Below are positions 8,749 through 17,140 of a stretch of DNA of 64,000 nucleotides, one piece after another (position 1 is the first letter of the stretch; each line of letters starts with the position of its first letter). Made by a program: the position numbers and the translations under genes. This DNA is from Isoptericola croceus. Lineage in GTDB: Bacteria; Actinomycetota; Actinomycetes; Actinomycetales; Cellulomonadaceae. Where the stretch lies: contig NZ_JARLLG010000001.1 in NCBI RefSeq assembly GCF_029382255.1, forward strand, positions 248,001-312,000. Reading direction: 5' to 3'. The notes beneath the pieces were generated by a model. The model had not been told where the DNA came from, ran no database searches, and worked only from the letters and a program-made list of their open reading frames with translations.

Positions 8749-10256
8749 CAGTCGTTCCTCGGAAAGCCCAGGTTGATGCCGCCGTGCGTGGCCGGGTCGA
8801 GCCACCGCGACGTGACGGCCTTCTGGCGCGTGAAGAAGTCGAACGCCTGCGGACCGTATGCCTTCGCATCGCCGAACAACGAGTGCTTCCACCCTCCGAA
8901 CGAGTAGTACGCGACCGGCACCGGGATCGGCACGTTGATACCGATCATGCCGACCTCGACCTCGTTCTGGAAGCGCCGGGCCGCACCGCCGTCGTTCGTG
9001 AAGATCGCGGTGCCGTTGCCGAACTCGCCCGAGTTGATGAGCTCGACGCCCTCGTCGAACGAGCTCACCCGCACGACCGACAGCACCGGGCCGAAGATCT
9101 CCTCGGTGTAGGCGCGGCTCGTCGTGGGCACGTGGTCGAGGAGCGTCGGACCGAGCCAGAAGCCGTCGGGCGCGCCGTCGGGTGCCACGTCGCGGCCGTC
9201 CACGACGACCTTGGCGCCGTCGGTCGCGGCGACGTCGATGTAGGACGCGACCTTGTCGCGGTGCTCCCGCGTGACGAGCGGGCCCATGTCCGGATCCCGC
9301 GTGCCGTCGCCCACCCGGAGGTTCGCGATGCGCTCGCGGACCTTGGCGACGAGCTCGTCCGCGACCGGATCGACGGCCAGGACGACCGAGACGGCCATGC
9401 AGCGCTCGCCGGCCGAGCCGAAGCCCGCGTTGATCGCCTGGTCCGCGACGAGGTCGAGGTCGGCGTCGGGCAGCACGAGCATGTGGTTCTTGGCACCGCC
9501 CAGCGCCTGGACGCGCTTGCCGTGGCGGGCGGCGGTCTCGTAGATGTACTGCGCGATCGGCGTCGAGCCCACGAACGAGATCGACGCGACGTCCGGGTGC
9601 GTCAGCAGCCCGTCGACGGCGGTCTTGTCACCGTGGACGACGTTGAACACCCCGTCGGGCAGGCCGGCCTCCTTCCACAGCTCCGCCATCCAGACCGCGG
9701 CCGAGGGGTCCTTCTCGCTCGGTTTGAGCACGACGGTGTTGCCGACCGCGATCGCGACCGGGAAGAACCACAGCGGCACCATCGCCGGGAAGTTGAACGG
9801 GGAGATGATCCCCACGACGCCGAGGGGCTGCTTGAACGAGTAGACGTCGACGCCGGTCGAGACGTTCTCCGAGTACTCGCCCTTGACCAGGTGCGGGAAT
9901 CCCGTGGCGAGCTCGACGACCTCGAGACCGCGCTGGATCTCGCCCGCGGCGTCGGACAGCACCTTGCCGTGCTCGCTCGTGATGATCTCGGCGAGCTCGC
10001 CCTTGCGCTCGTTGAGCAGCTCGCGGAAGCGGAAGACGATGGCCTGACGCCTGGCGATCGACGTGTCCCGCCAGGGGGCGAAGGCGCTCGCGGCCGCGCG
10101 CACGGCGTCGTCGACCGTCGCGGCGTCGGCGAGGCCGACGTTCTTCGTGGCGGTGCCCAGCGCCGGGTTGTAGACCGGCGCGGTGCGGGACCCGGCCGTC
10201 TCCAGGGGCGCGCCGTCGATCCAGTGGGGGACGACGGGGAGGTCGGTGGTGGTCAC
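8748..10256 (-). CDS. iolA: (Methyl)malonate-semialdehyde dehydrogenase, CoA-acylating
   Basis: 502 residues, typical for MmsA/IolA of the aldehyde dehydrogenase superfamily. The GTG at 10256 is preceded by AGGAG about seven bases away. FNFPAMVPLW near 155 holds the conserved Asn. SAGERCMA carries the catalytic Cys286. It oxidises malonate semialdehyde to acetyl-CoA with NAD and CoA, the last step of inositol breakdown. It lies between the aldolase gene and iolB in the operon. Confidence 0.93.
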   Translation of the reverse strand: MTTTDLPVVPHWIDGAPLETAGSRTAPVYNPALGTATKNVGLADAATVDDAVRAAASAFAPWRDTSIARRQAIVFRFRELLNERKGELAEIITSEHGKVLSDAAGEIQRGLEVVELATGFPHLVKGEYSENVSTGVDVYSFKQPLGVVGIISPFNFPAMVPLWFFPVAIAVGNTVVLKPSEKDPSAAVWMAELWKEAGLPDGVFNVVHGDKTAVDGLLTHPDVASISFVGSTPIAQYIYETAARHGKRVQALGGAKNHMLVLPDADLDLVADQAINAGFGSAGERCMAVSVVLAVDPVADELVAKVRERIANLRVGDGTRDPDMGPLVTREHRDKVASYIDVAATDGAKVVVDGRDVAPDGAPDGFWLGPTLLDHVPTTSRAYTEEIFGPVLSVVRVSSFDEGVELINSGEFGNGTAIFTNDGGAARRFQNEVEVGMIGINVPIPVPVAYYSFGGWKHSLFGDAKAYGPQAFDFFTRQKAVTSRWLDPATHGGINLGFPRND

Positions 10257-10272
10257 TGTCGGCTCCTGTAGA

Positions 10273-11178
10273 TCAGCTGCGGTGCACGAGACGGGCTGCC
10301 GTGGCGACGGCACCGCGCACGTCGTCGTCGGAGGGGTAGAGCAGGGTGCGGCCGACGGTCAGGCCGCGGACGCCCGGGAGGGCGAGCGCCTTCTCCCACG
10401 AGGCGAACACGGCGTCCTGGTCCCCGGCGCGCTCGCCGCCGAGCAGCAACGTCGGGAGCGTCGTGGCAGCCATGACGCGCTCCATGTCATCGACCACCGG
10501 CAGCTTGAGCCACGTGTAGGCCGAGCTGGTGCCGAGGCCCGAGGCGATGCTCATCGCGCGGATCGCGGCGTCGGGCGTGAGGTCGTTGACCGCCGTGCCG
10601 TCACGCCACGCGGTCATGAACGGCTCGATCATGATCGGCACACCGGCGGCGTGCGCCTCCGAGACGGCCCGCGCGTGCGCCTCGATGGTGGCGAGCGAGC
10701 CCGGGTCGTCGAGGTTGATGCGCAGGAGCGTCTTGGCGAAGTCGAGGCGGTCGCGCACGATCCCGGCGATGTCGTAGCCGGTGAAGCGGTCGTCCATCTC
10801 GAAGCTGGCGTCCCGCAGGCCCCCGCGGTTCATCGACCCCACGACGATCTTGTCGTCGAGGAGGCCCAGGAGTGCTAGGTCGTCGATCACGTCCGCCGTG
10901 GCGAGCACGCCGTCGACGCCCGGCATCGAGAGTGCGACCGCGAGCCGGTCGAGCATGTCGTCCCGGTCCGCCATCGCCATCGCGTCGTGACCGACGCCGA
11001 GCGAGCCGCGCGCCGGGTGGTCGGCCGCGACGATGAAGAGCCGGCCGTCGCCGCGCAGCAGCGGCCGGCGGCGCCGGGCCGCGTGTGCCGCGGCGATCGC
11101 GGCGGGCTGCTCGGCACGGGTCGTGCGCAGCCTCTCGCGCTCACCGGCGGTGATGGTGCGGACGGTGTGGTCAGTCAT
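10273..11178 (-). CDS. LacD/DeoC-like aldolase of actinobacterial iol operons (probable IolJ substitute)
   Basis: 301 residues. It belongs to the TIM-barrel family found next to iolC in actinobacterial inositol clusters and often labelled deoxyribose-phosphate-aldolase-like. The barrel is visible as successive strand segments (LFIVAADHPARG, GVLATADVIDD, IMIEPFM, WLKLPVV, TLLLGGERAG). Lys in LKLPVV is a candidate Schiff-base residue. By position it should cleave 2-deoxy-5-keto-gluconate 6-phosphate to DHAP and malonate semialdehyde, since no other aldolase is in the operon (inference). The ATG at 11178 overlaps the end of iolC by eight bases. Confidence 0.82.
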   Translation of the reverse strand: MTDHTVRTITAGERERLRTTRAEQPAAIAAAHAARRRRPLLRGDGRLFIVAADHPARGSLGVGHDAMAMADRDDMLDRLAVALSMPGVDGVLATADVIDDLALLGLLDDKIVVGSMNRGGLRDASFEMDDRFTGYDIAGIVRDRLDFAKTLLRINLDDPGSLATIEAHARAVSEAHAAGVPIMIEPFMTAWRDGTAVNDLTPDAAIRAMSIASGLGTSSAYTWLKLPVVDDMERVMAATTLPTLLLGGERAGDQDAVFASWEKALALPGVRGLTVGRTLLYPSDDDVRGAVATAARLVHRS

Positions 11179-12136
11179 GAGCACCTGCCTTGATCGCCGC
11201 GTCGACCTCCGCCGGGGTGGGCATCGCCGTCGCGCACTCGCGCCGGGACGCGACGATCGCGCCCGCGGCGTTCGCGTACCTGATGATTCGTCCGAGGCCC
11301 CAGCCGGCGAGGAGCCCGTGGCACAGGGCGCCGCCGAAGCCGTCGCCGGCGCCGAGGCCGTTGACGACCGTCACGGGCAGTGGCGGCACCTCGACGGTCT
11401 CCTCCCTGGTCATGGCGAGGGTCCCGCGCGGTCCCTGCTTGACGATCGCGAGATCCAGCCCGCGGTCCAGCAGCGCCTCGGCCGCGCGCCGGGGCTCCGT
11501 CTCGCCGACCGCGACCTGGCACTCGTCCCGGTTGCCGACCGCGACGGTCACGTGGTCGAGCGCCTTGGCCACCTCGCGGTGCGCGTCTTCGGGCGAGGAC
11601 CAGAACATCGGCCGGTAGTCGAGGTCGAGGACGGTGTGCCGCCGTCGAGCACGGACCTGCCAGGCCGCGGCGTGGGCCTCGCGGCTCGGCTCGACCGACA
11701 GGCCGGTGACCGTCGCCCAGAAGATGCCCGCGTCGGCAATCGCTCCGGTCGGGAGCTCGTCGGGCGTGATGGTGAGGTCCGGTGCGACGGGCTGCCGGTA
11801 GAAGTAGAGCGGGAAGTCGTCGGGCGGGAAGATCTCGCAGAACGTGATCGGCGTCGGGTGCTCGGAGTCGACGCCCACGAAGTCGGGGCGTACGCCGAGG
11901 CGCTCGACCTCGCGGCGGACGAAGCGGCCGAACGGGTCGTCGCCCGTTTTGGTGATCACGGCCGTGCGGCGTCCGTGCCGGGCGGCCGCGACCGCGACGT
12001 TGGTCGCACTGCCGCCGAGGTACTTGCCGAAGGTCTCGACGTCCTCGAGGCCTACGCCTTCCTGCAGGGGGTACAGGTCGACGCCGACGCGGCCCATGGT
12101 GATGACCTCGAGCGGCTGCTCGGTGGCTGTCGTCAT
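11171..12136 (-). CDS. iolC: 5-dehydro-2-deoxygluconokinase (PfkB family)
   Basis: 321 residues of the PfkB ribokinase family. The N-terminal GGSATNVAVAAARHG sugar-binding motif starts at about residue 41. The C-terminal anion-hole motif GLGAGDGFGGA carries the catalytic Asp265. It phosphorylates 2-deoxy-5-keto-D-gluconate. The gene is 31 bases downstream of iolG and overlaps the aldolase gene, consistent with co-transcription. Confidence 0.92.
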   Translation of the reverse strand: MTTATEQPLEVITMGRVGVDLYPLQEGVGLEDVETFGKYLGGSATNVAVAAARHGRRTAVITKTGDDPFGRFVRREVERLGVRPDFVGVDSEHPTPITFCEIFPPDDFPLYFYRQPVAPDLTITPDELPTGAIADAGIFWATVTGLSVEPSREAHAAAWQVRARRRHTVLDLDYRPMFWSSPEDAHREVAKALDHVTVAVGNRDECQVAVGETEPRRAAEALLDRGLDLAIVKQGPRGTLAMTREETVEVPPLPVTVVNGLGAGDGFGGALCHGLLAGWGLGRIIRYANAAGAIVASRRECATAMPTPAEVDAAIKAGAHD

Positions 12137-12167
12137 GGCTCTCCGATCGTGGTGACGCTGGTCCGGG

Positions 12168-13187
12168 TCACGCGGCGTAGAAGTCGGGTCGGTCGATCCG
12201 GCTGACCTCGATGCGCCGGCCGGTCGCCTGCGCCTCGAGCGCCGCCTCGCAGACGACGGCGGCCAGATAACCGTCCCAGGCGGTGGGACCGTCGACCGCG
12301 CCGCGGCGCGCCGCGTCGACCCAGTGCTGGACCTCGACGTCGTACGCGGCCTCGAAGCGTGTGGTGTACGTGGTGTGCTCGGCGGTGATCATCCGGCCGT
12401 CGCGCCACTGCGTGATCCCGGCGGTGCGGCCGATCGTGGCGAGCGCGGACTCGAAGACCGCGTCGGTGGTCACCTGGTAGCCGAAGCCGCAGTTGACGTT
12501 GATCTCGACGTCGGCGAGCACGCCCGAGGCCGTCTCGAGCAGGACGAGCTGCGGCTCGTGCAGTCCTTCCGGTGCGCGTGAGTTCCGTCGCGGCCGCTTG
12601 ACCTCGACGGCGGCGATCGGCTCGCCCGCGAGCCACGCGACCGTGTCGATCTCGTGCACCACCGAGTCGGTGATGAGCATCGACTCGACGTAACCGGGCG
12701 GGGTCGAGACGTTCCGGTGCGCGCAGTGCAGCGCGAGGAGCGCCCCCGCGTCTCCGGACTCGACGAGCTCGCGCAGCTGACGGTGCTCGGCGTCGTATCG
12801 GCGCATGAAGCCGACCTGGATGAGCGGCCGCCCGGCACGCTGCTCGGCCTCCATGACGCGCAGCGCCCCCGGGGAGTCGGGCGTGAGCGGCTTCTCGCAG
12901 AGCGTCGGGACCCCCGCCTCGAGGCAGGGCAGCAGCGTCGCCTCGTGGAACGGCCCCGGGTTGGCCACCAGGACGGCGTCGACGTCGTCGTGCGCGAGCG
13001 CGTCCTCGATCGTCGCGCGCTGCCGTGCGCCCGGTGCGGTCGTGAGAGCGGCGGCCGCACGACCGTCGTCGGGTTCGACGACGGCGACGACGCGGGCGCC
13101 GCTCACCTTGTGCGTGAGCCGCTCGATGTGGTCGCCACCCATGATGCCGGCGCCCACGACGGCGACGCGGAGGTCCTCGTCCTGCAT
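12168..13187 (-). CDS. iolG: Inositol 2-dehydrogenase (Gfo/Idh/MocA family)
   Basis: 339 residues from the ATG at 13187, preceded by AGGAGG. The Rossmann motif is VVGAGIMGGDH. CEKPL carries the catalytic Lys of the EKP motif, and VGFMRRYD and the HRN region match inositol dehydrogenases rather than general Gfo proteins. It oxidises myo-inositol (or scyllo-inositol) to 2-keto-myo-inositol with NAD, the entry step. The position directly after iolE supports this. A scyllo-inositol dehydrogenase role is the main alternative. Confidence 0.88.
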   Translation of the reverse strand: MQDEDLRVAVVGAGIMGGDHIERLTHKVSGARVVAVVEPDDGRAAAALTTAPGARQRATIEDALAHDDVDAVLVANPGPFHEATLLPCLEAGVPTLCEKPLTPDSPGALRVMEAEQRAGRPLIQVGFMRRYDAEHRQLRELVESGDAGALLALHCAHRNVSTPPGYVESMLITDSVVHEIDTVAWLAGEPIAAVEVKRPRRNSRAPEGLHEPQLVLLETASGVLADVEINVNCGFGYQVTTDAVFESALATIGRTAGITQWRDGRMITAEHTTYTTRFEAAYDVEVQHWVDAARRGAVDGPTAWDGYLAAVVCEAALEAQATGRRIEVSRIDRPDFYAA

Positions 13188-13198
13188 CGGTCCTCCTC

Positions 13199-14107
13199 TC
13201 AGATCCAGCGCCGCAGCGCGTCGCGGTTGGTGCGGGAGTCGCGTTCCAGGCGTGCCGGGTCGTCGCCCGGCTGGGGGTAGACGTCCTGTTCGACGACGAG
13301 CCACCCGTCGTACCCGGAGGCGATCACCGCGTCCATCACGGCGGCGACGTCGAGGTCGCCCTCACCGAAGGGCACGAACGTGCCGCCGGACCAGACGTCG
13401 ATCATCCCGCCCTTGCGCGCCACGATCTCCCGCAGCGCATCCACCCTGACGTCCTTGAGGTGGAGGTGGTTGATCCGGCTCGACCACCGCTTCCAGCCGT
13501 CGAGGGGTTCGCCGCCGCCGATGAGCAGGTGGCCCGTGTCGAAGGTGAGGTCGACATCGGTGCGGTCGAGGAACGTGTCGATCTCGTCGGGTGTCTCGAC
13601 GAACGTGCACGCGTGGTGGTGGAACGTGGGCTCGAGCCCGCGGCTGCGCACCCGCTCGGCCGCGATGCCGACGTTGCGGGCCAGTCGGGCCCAGCCGTCC
13701 GCGTCGAGCGTGTGCCCGGCGCCTCCGCCGGGGTTCGCCTTGCGCGTCGCGTCGCCCGAGTCGGCCAGGGTCGGGAGCGGCAGCTTGGACGGGCCTGCCT
13801 CGACCGCGTCGGTGAAGACGTCGAGCGCGTCGTCGAGCGTCGGCAGGGCGGCCGCGAAGGCGTCGTCGTCGGTGAAGGGGAGGTCGACCCAGCCTCCGGC
13901 CAGCTCGAGGCCGTGGGAGCCGAGGCGCTCGCGCAGCTCGTGGCCGCGCCCGAGGAAGCCGACCGGGCCCATGTCCACCCCGGCGTACCCGGTGCGTTCG
14001 AGGACGTCGACGACCTCGTCAGCCGTCGGGAGCCGGAGCTCGTCACTGTCGGGTGTCAGCTCGAAGACGCCGAAACTCACGGGCGCGCCCGCCACGATGA
14101 TCGCCAT
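13199..14107 (-). CDS. iolE: 2-keto-myo-inositol dehydratase (IolE-like TIM barrel)
   Basis: 302 residues of the xylose-isomerase-like TIM-barrel superfamily. The IolE-type landmarks are APVSFGVFEL near the N-terminus, FHHHACTFVE, DTGHLLIGGG, NHLHLKDVR and VVEQDVYP. The Glu, Asp, His and Glu in these form the expected metal site. It dehydrates 2-keto-inositol to trihydroxycyclohexanedione. It is the first gene of the seven-gene operon, and the promoter region with a candidate GntR operator lies immediately upstream. Confidence 0.86.
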   Translation of the reverse strand: MAIIVAGAPVSFGVFELTPDSDELRLPTADEVVDVLERTGYAGVDMGPVGFLGRGHELRERLGSHGLELAGGWVDLPFTDDDAFAAALPTLDDALDVFTDAVEAGPSKLPLPTLADSGDATRKANPGGGAGHTLDADGWARLARNVGIAAERVRSRGLEPTFHHHACTFVETPDEIDTFLDRTDVDLTFDTGHLLIGGGEPLDGWKRWSSRINHLHLKDVRVDALREIVARKGGMIDVWSGGTFVPFGEGDLDVAAVMDAVIASGYDGWLVVEQDVYPQPGDDPARLERDSRTNRDALRRWI

Positions 14108-14142
14108 TGCTCCTCGTCACTCCTTCGTCGACGGTCGGTGCG

Positions 14143-14163
14143 TTGTCAGTATGTATGGACAAA
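14143..14163 (-). promoter_or_regulatory. Putative GntR operator of the iol operon
   Basis: On the minus strand this is a TTGTC/GACAA inverted repeat with ten bases between (14143-14162). It contains TTTGTCCATACATAC, matching the element upstream of the GntR gene at 5034-5048 in 13 of 15 bases. It lies 36 bases upstream of the iolE start, where a repressor would block transcription. Confidence 0.55.
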
Positions 14164-14203
14164 GTTCCGGAGGCAACCCTGCGCCCGGATCCGCGCGCCC
14201 GGT

Positions 14204-14237
14204 CCTGCCGGCCGCCGCGCCAGGGCCCTGGCAGGCG
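14204..14237. terminator. Hairpin after the tetR gene
   Basis: A perfect 14-base palindrome (GCCAGGGCCCTGGC, 14219-14232) sits within a longer CCTGCC...GGCAGG pairing. It lies between the tetR stop and the iol promoter region. There is no T-run, so termination is only likely. Confidence 0.35.
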
Positions 14238-14253
14238 TCGCGCAGGGGTGCTG

Positions 14254-15006
14254 TCAGGCCGCGGCGCGGTCGATCGCGAGCTCGATGCCGTCGAGCAGGC
14301 GGTCGAGGGTGGCGTCGAAGGACGCGTGCCCCGCGTCGAAGCCGCCCGCCTCCCAGACGCGGGTCATCGTGGGGTAGCGCTCCGCGTCGAAGTAGGTGGT
14401 CCAGAACGTCGACATCGAGTCCCAGTAGTCGTCGTTGCTCAGTCCTGACTCCGAGCCCTCGGACTGCTCGGCGACGGTGGCGCGTGCCACCCCGCGCACG
14501 TACGTGTCGACGAGCCCGATGACCTCGACCACCTGGGTGGCCGGCAGGCCGGCGGCGACGAGGATGCGCAGCCCGGCCTCCTCGGCGTCGAGCACGTGCG
14601 GCGCCAGGGGGAGGCGCCACATGTTGGTCTGCAGGATCCACGGGTGGCGCAGGTAGAGGCCGCGGTGCTCGTGGGCGTAGCGGGTCATGGCGGTGCGCCA
14701 CGGCTGCTCGGCGCGGGGCAGGTCGAGCTCGGCGAAGGCGCGGTCGACCATGAGGTCGACGAGCTCGGTGCGGCCGGGCACGTAGGTGTAGAGCGTCATC
14801 GCGCCGACGCCGAGGTGCGCGGCGACCTTGCGCATGGACAGTCCGTCCAGCCCGGCCTCGTGGACGACGGCGGTCCCGGCGTCTACGACCTCGTCGAGGG
14901 TGAGGCGCGCCTTGCGCCCTCGGCCGGAGGGCTGCGGCGGGTCCCACAGCAGGGCGAGACGGCGCTCGGCGTCGGTGGGGGCGGGCGTCGGCTGGCTGTT
15001 CGTCAT
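14254..15006 (-). CDS. TetR/AcrR-family regulator of the adjacent exporter
   Basis: 250 residues. The N-terminal helix-turn-helix spans about residues 35-80 (LTLDEVVDAGTAVVHEAG, then MRKVAAHLGVGAMTLYTYV). The C-terminal domain is of the TetR_C_1 type found in regulators of drug efflux. It is divergent from the DrrAB-type exporter, with 92 bases between starts that contain two mirrored copies of one motif. It is therefore probably a local repressor of the exporter and of itself. Confidence 0.88.
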   Translation of the reverse strand: MTNSQPTPAPTDAERRLALLWDPPQPSGRGRKARLTLDEVVDAGTAVVHEAGLDGLSMRKVAAHLGVGAMTLYTYVPGRTELVDLMVDRAFAELDLPRAEQPWRTAMTRYAHEHRGLYLRHPWILQTNMWRLPLAPHVLDAEEAGLRILVAAGLPATQVVEVIGLVDTYVRGVARATVAEQSEGSESGLSNDDYWDSMSTFWTTYFDAERYPTMTRVWEAGGFDAGHASFDATLDRLLDGIELAIDRAAA

Positions 15007-15034
15007 GGGTCCTCTGTCAGGGGTTCCTCGTCAT

Positions 15035-15087
15035 TCTCGTACAGTGTATGCTCAACTTGCTCCACCATTCCGGTACAACGTACGAGA
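15035..15087. promoter_or_regulatory. Mirrored TetR operator pair between tetR and the exporter
   Basis: TCTCGTACAGTGTATG (15035-15050) and, on the other strand, TCTCGTACGTTGTACC (15087-15072) share TCTCGTAC-nn-TGTA. One copy faces each gene, about 37 bases apart centre to centre. This is the layout of a TetR repressor controlling both directions. Confidence 0.6.
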
Positions 15088-15098
15088 GGTGGGTCGAG

Positions 15099-16097
15099 AT
15101 GATCCGAGCGAGAGGTCTGACGAAGACCTTCACGCGGGGCAAGGACACGGTCGAGGCGGTCAAGGGCGTCGACGTCGACGTGGCCGAGGGCGAGCTCGTC
15201 GCCTTCCTCGGGCCCAACGGGGCCGGCAAGTCCACCACCCTGCGGATGCTCACGTCGCTGCTGGAGCCCACCGCCGGCACGGCGACCGTGGCCGGGTACG
15301 ACGTCGGCACCCACCCCGCGCAGGTGCGCGCCCGGCTGGGCTTCATCGGCCAGGGCAACGGTGGCGGCTTCAGCTACCAGGTGCGCGACGAGCTGCACAA
15401 CCAGGGCCGGTTCTACGGCCTGGCCCCGGCCGAGTACAAGCGCCGCGCGCGCGACCTCATGGAGGTGCTCGAGCTGGGCGGGCTCGAGAAGCGCACCGTC
15501 CAGTCGCTCTCCGGGGGTCAGCGGCGCCGCCTCGACGTCGCGCTCGGCCTGATGAACCACCCGCCGCTGCTCTTCCTCGACGAGCCGAGCACCGGGCTCG
15601 ACCCGCACTCGCGCGCCAACCTGTGGGAGCACATCACCGCGATGCGCGAGCGGTACGGCATGACCATCGTGCTCACCACGCACTACCTCGACGAGGCGGA
15701 CGACATGGCCGAGCGGGTCGTGGTCATCGACCACGGCGAGATCATCGCCGACGCCCGGCCCGACGAGCTCAAGCGCGAGCACGCGGACGACGTCCTCACG
15801 CTCACCGTGCGCGGTGGCTCGCCGGACGTCGTGCGCACGGCGCTCGCCGCCGTCGTCGGACCGGAGGCGCCGCACCCCGGGGTCCTCACGGTGGCCGACG
15901 GCGGCACCGCGGACGGTCAGGACGGCCTGCGGGTGCGCGTGGCCACCTCGCACGGGGCCGACCGCCTGCCCGAGGCCATCGAGGCCCTGCGGCTCACGGG
16001 CCTGACCACGACGTCGGCGACCGCGAGGCAGGCCAGCCTCGACGACGTCTTCCTCAACCTGACCGGCCGGAGCCTGCGAGAGGAGGCGGCAGCATGA
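15099..16097 (+). CDS. ABC exporter ATP-binding protein, DrrA/daunorubicin-resistance type
   Basis: 332 residues. Walker A is GPNGAGKST (about residues 39-47), the signature is LSGGQRRRLD, Walker B is LLFLDEPSTGLD, and the switch His is in LTTHYLDEADDM. The ~110-residue C-terminal extension ending DDVFLNLTGRSL is typical of DrrA-type exporters. It would energise export of a lipid, antibiotic or similar hydrophobic compound through the next gene's product. The ATG at 15099 follows GAGAGG. The reading frame can be extended upstream through the operator, but that start is unlikely. Confidence 0.92.
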   Translation: MIRARGLTKTFTRGKDTVEAVKGVDVDVAEGELVAFLGPNGAGKSTTLRMLTSLLEPTAGTATVAGYDVGTHPAQVRARLGFIGQGNGGGFSYQVRDELHNQGRFYGLAPAEYKRRARDLMEVLELGGLEKRTVQSLSGGQRRRLDVALGLMNHPPLLFLDEPSTGLDPHSRANLWEHITAMRERYGMTIVLTTHYLDEADDMAERVVVIDHGEIIADARPDELKREHADDVLTLTVRGGSPDVVRTALAAVVGPEAPHPGVLTVADGGTADGQDGLRVRVATSHGADRLPEAIEALRLTGLTTTSATARQASLDDVFLNLTGRSLREEAAA

Positions 16098-16134
16098 GCG
16101 CGAGGAGCCCCCGCGAAGGAGCGCCGAGGAACGA

Positions 16135-16156
16135 GGTGCCTCCGGAGCGAGGCACC
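16135..16156. repeat. Perfect hairpin between exporter ATPase and permease genes
   Basis: GGTGCCTC and GAGGCACC form an eight-base stem with a six-base loop. It lies in an 86-base gap with a GAGG-rich sequence. Either the permease starts upstream at 16094 and this is coding, or it is an intercistronic hairpin or repeat element. Confidence 0.55.
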
Positions 16157-16183
16157 GCAGCGGTCATGCAGGAAGGAAGCAGC

Positions 16184-17032
16184 ATGAACGCGCACAGCAT
16201 GAGCGCACAGACCCAGGCGACCGGGGCCGTCACGTACGACGAGACCCGCATCGTGGACCGGACCGGGCCGGGCAAGTTCGTGGCGGACACCCGCGCGGTG
16301 TTCGTGCGCGAGATCCTGCTGATGCTGCGCGACCCGTTCACGCTCATCTTCTCGTTGCTGCAGCCCCTGGTGTTCCTCGGGCTGTTCGCCCCGCTGCTCA
16401 CCGGGACCTTCAGCGGTGCCGGGATGTCCACGGCGGACACGCTGCAGTGGTTCGTCCCGGGTGTGATCGTCATGATCTCGCTGTTCGGTACCTCGATGAC
16501 CGGCTCGAACCTGCTGTACGAGCTGATGACGGGGTCCTACGAGCGGGTGCTCGCCACCCCGCTCGACCGCTCGGCGATCCTGGTGGGCCGTGCGCTCAAG
16601 GAGTTCGCGCCGCTGGTGGTCCAGGGGCTGCTCATCGCGGTGCTGTGCGTGCCGTTCGGGTTCCGGTTCAACCCGTTGCACGCCGTCCTCGCGCTGCTGC
16701 TGCTCGGGATCTTCGGTGTCGGCGTCGGGGCGCTGTCGTACGCGCTGGGGCTGGCGGCCAAGAACCGCGAGTGGCTGTTCTGGGGAGTGCAGCAGGCGCT
16801 GATCTTCCCGCTGCTCATCCTGTCGGGCATGATGCTGCCGCTCGAGGCGGGGCCGGGCTGGATGCAGGTCGCGGCGCGCTTCAACCCGCTGACGTACATC
16901 GTGGACGCGGAGCGCGCGCTGTTCGCCGGGGCGGTCACCGACCCCGTGGTGCTGTGGGGTGTGATCGCCGCCGCGGTGACGTGCGCGGGCGGCCTGCTCG
17001 TGGGCATCCGCACCACCCGCCACGCCACCTGA
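16184..17032 (+). CDS. ABC exporter permease, DrrB/ABC-2 type
   Basis: 282 residues from the ATG at 16184, after GGAAGG. An alternative ATG at 16094 overlaps the ATPase stop as ATGA and adds 30 unconserved-looking polar residues. The ABC-2 fold shows an amphipathic start (VFVREILLMLRDP) followed by six hydrophobic segments, including PLVFLGLFAPLL, ALLLLGIFGVGVGAL and IFPLLILSGMMLPLE. It forms the membrane channel for the ATPase encoded upstream. Substrate unknown. Confidence 0.9.
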   Translation: MNAHSMSAQTQATGAVTYDETRIVDRTGPGKFVADTRAVFVREILLMLRDPFTLIFSLLQPLVFLGLFAPLLTGTFSGAGMSTADTLQWFVPGVIVMISLFGTSMTGSNLLYELMTGSYERVLATPLDRSAILVGRALKEFAPLVVQGLLIAVLCVPFGFRFNPLHAVLALLLLGIFGVGVGALSYALGLAAKNREWLFWGVQQALIFPLLILSGMMLPLEAGPGWMQVAARFNPLTYIVDAERALFAGAVTDPVVLWGVIAAAVTCAGGLLVGIRTTRHAT

Positions 17033-17090
17033 CCCCTCGCCCGACGGCGTTCCTTGTCCGCCTGGTCTTCCCTTGGTTCGCGTCGGCGCC

Positions 17091-17108
17091 TATAGTTGGC
17101 ATGCCAAC
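17091..17108 (+). promoter_or_regulatory. Promoter -10 and overlapping palindrome of the gentisate operon
   Basis: TATAGT (17091-17096) is a good -10 box. The perfect palindrome GTTGGCATGCCAAC (17095-17108) overlaps its end, at the expected transcription start. A bound repressor would block RNA polymerase. The MarR protein encoded at the end of this operon is the obvious candidate. Confidence 0.6.
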
Positions 17109-17140
17109 GAATGGCGACGACGCCACCAGGAGGAGCGACC

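Noticed and set aside
14828-16183. Upstream extension of the exporter permease frame
   Set aside because: It overlaps the ATPase gene with low-complexity translation. The start with a ribosome site at 16184 is preferred; 16094 remains possible.
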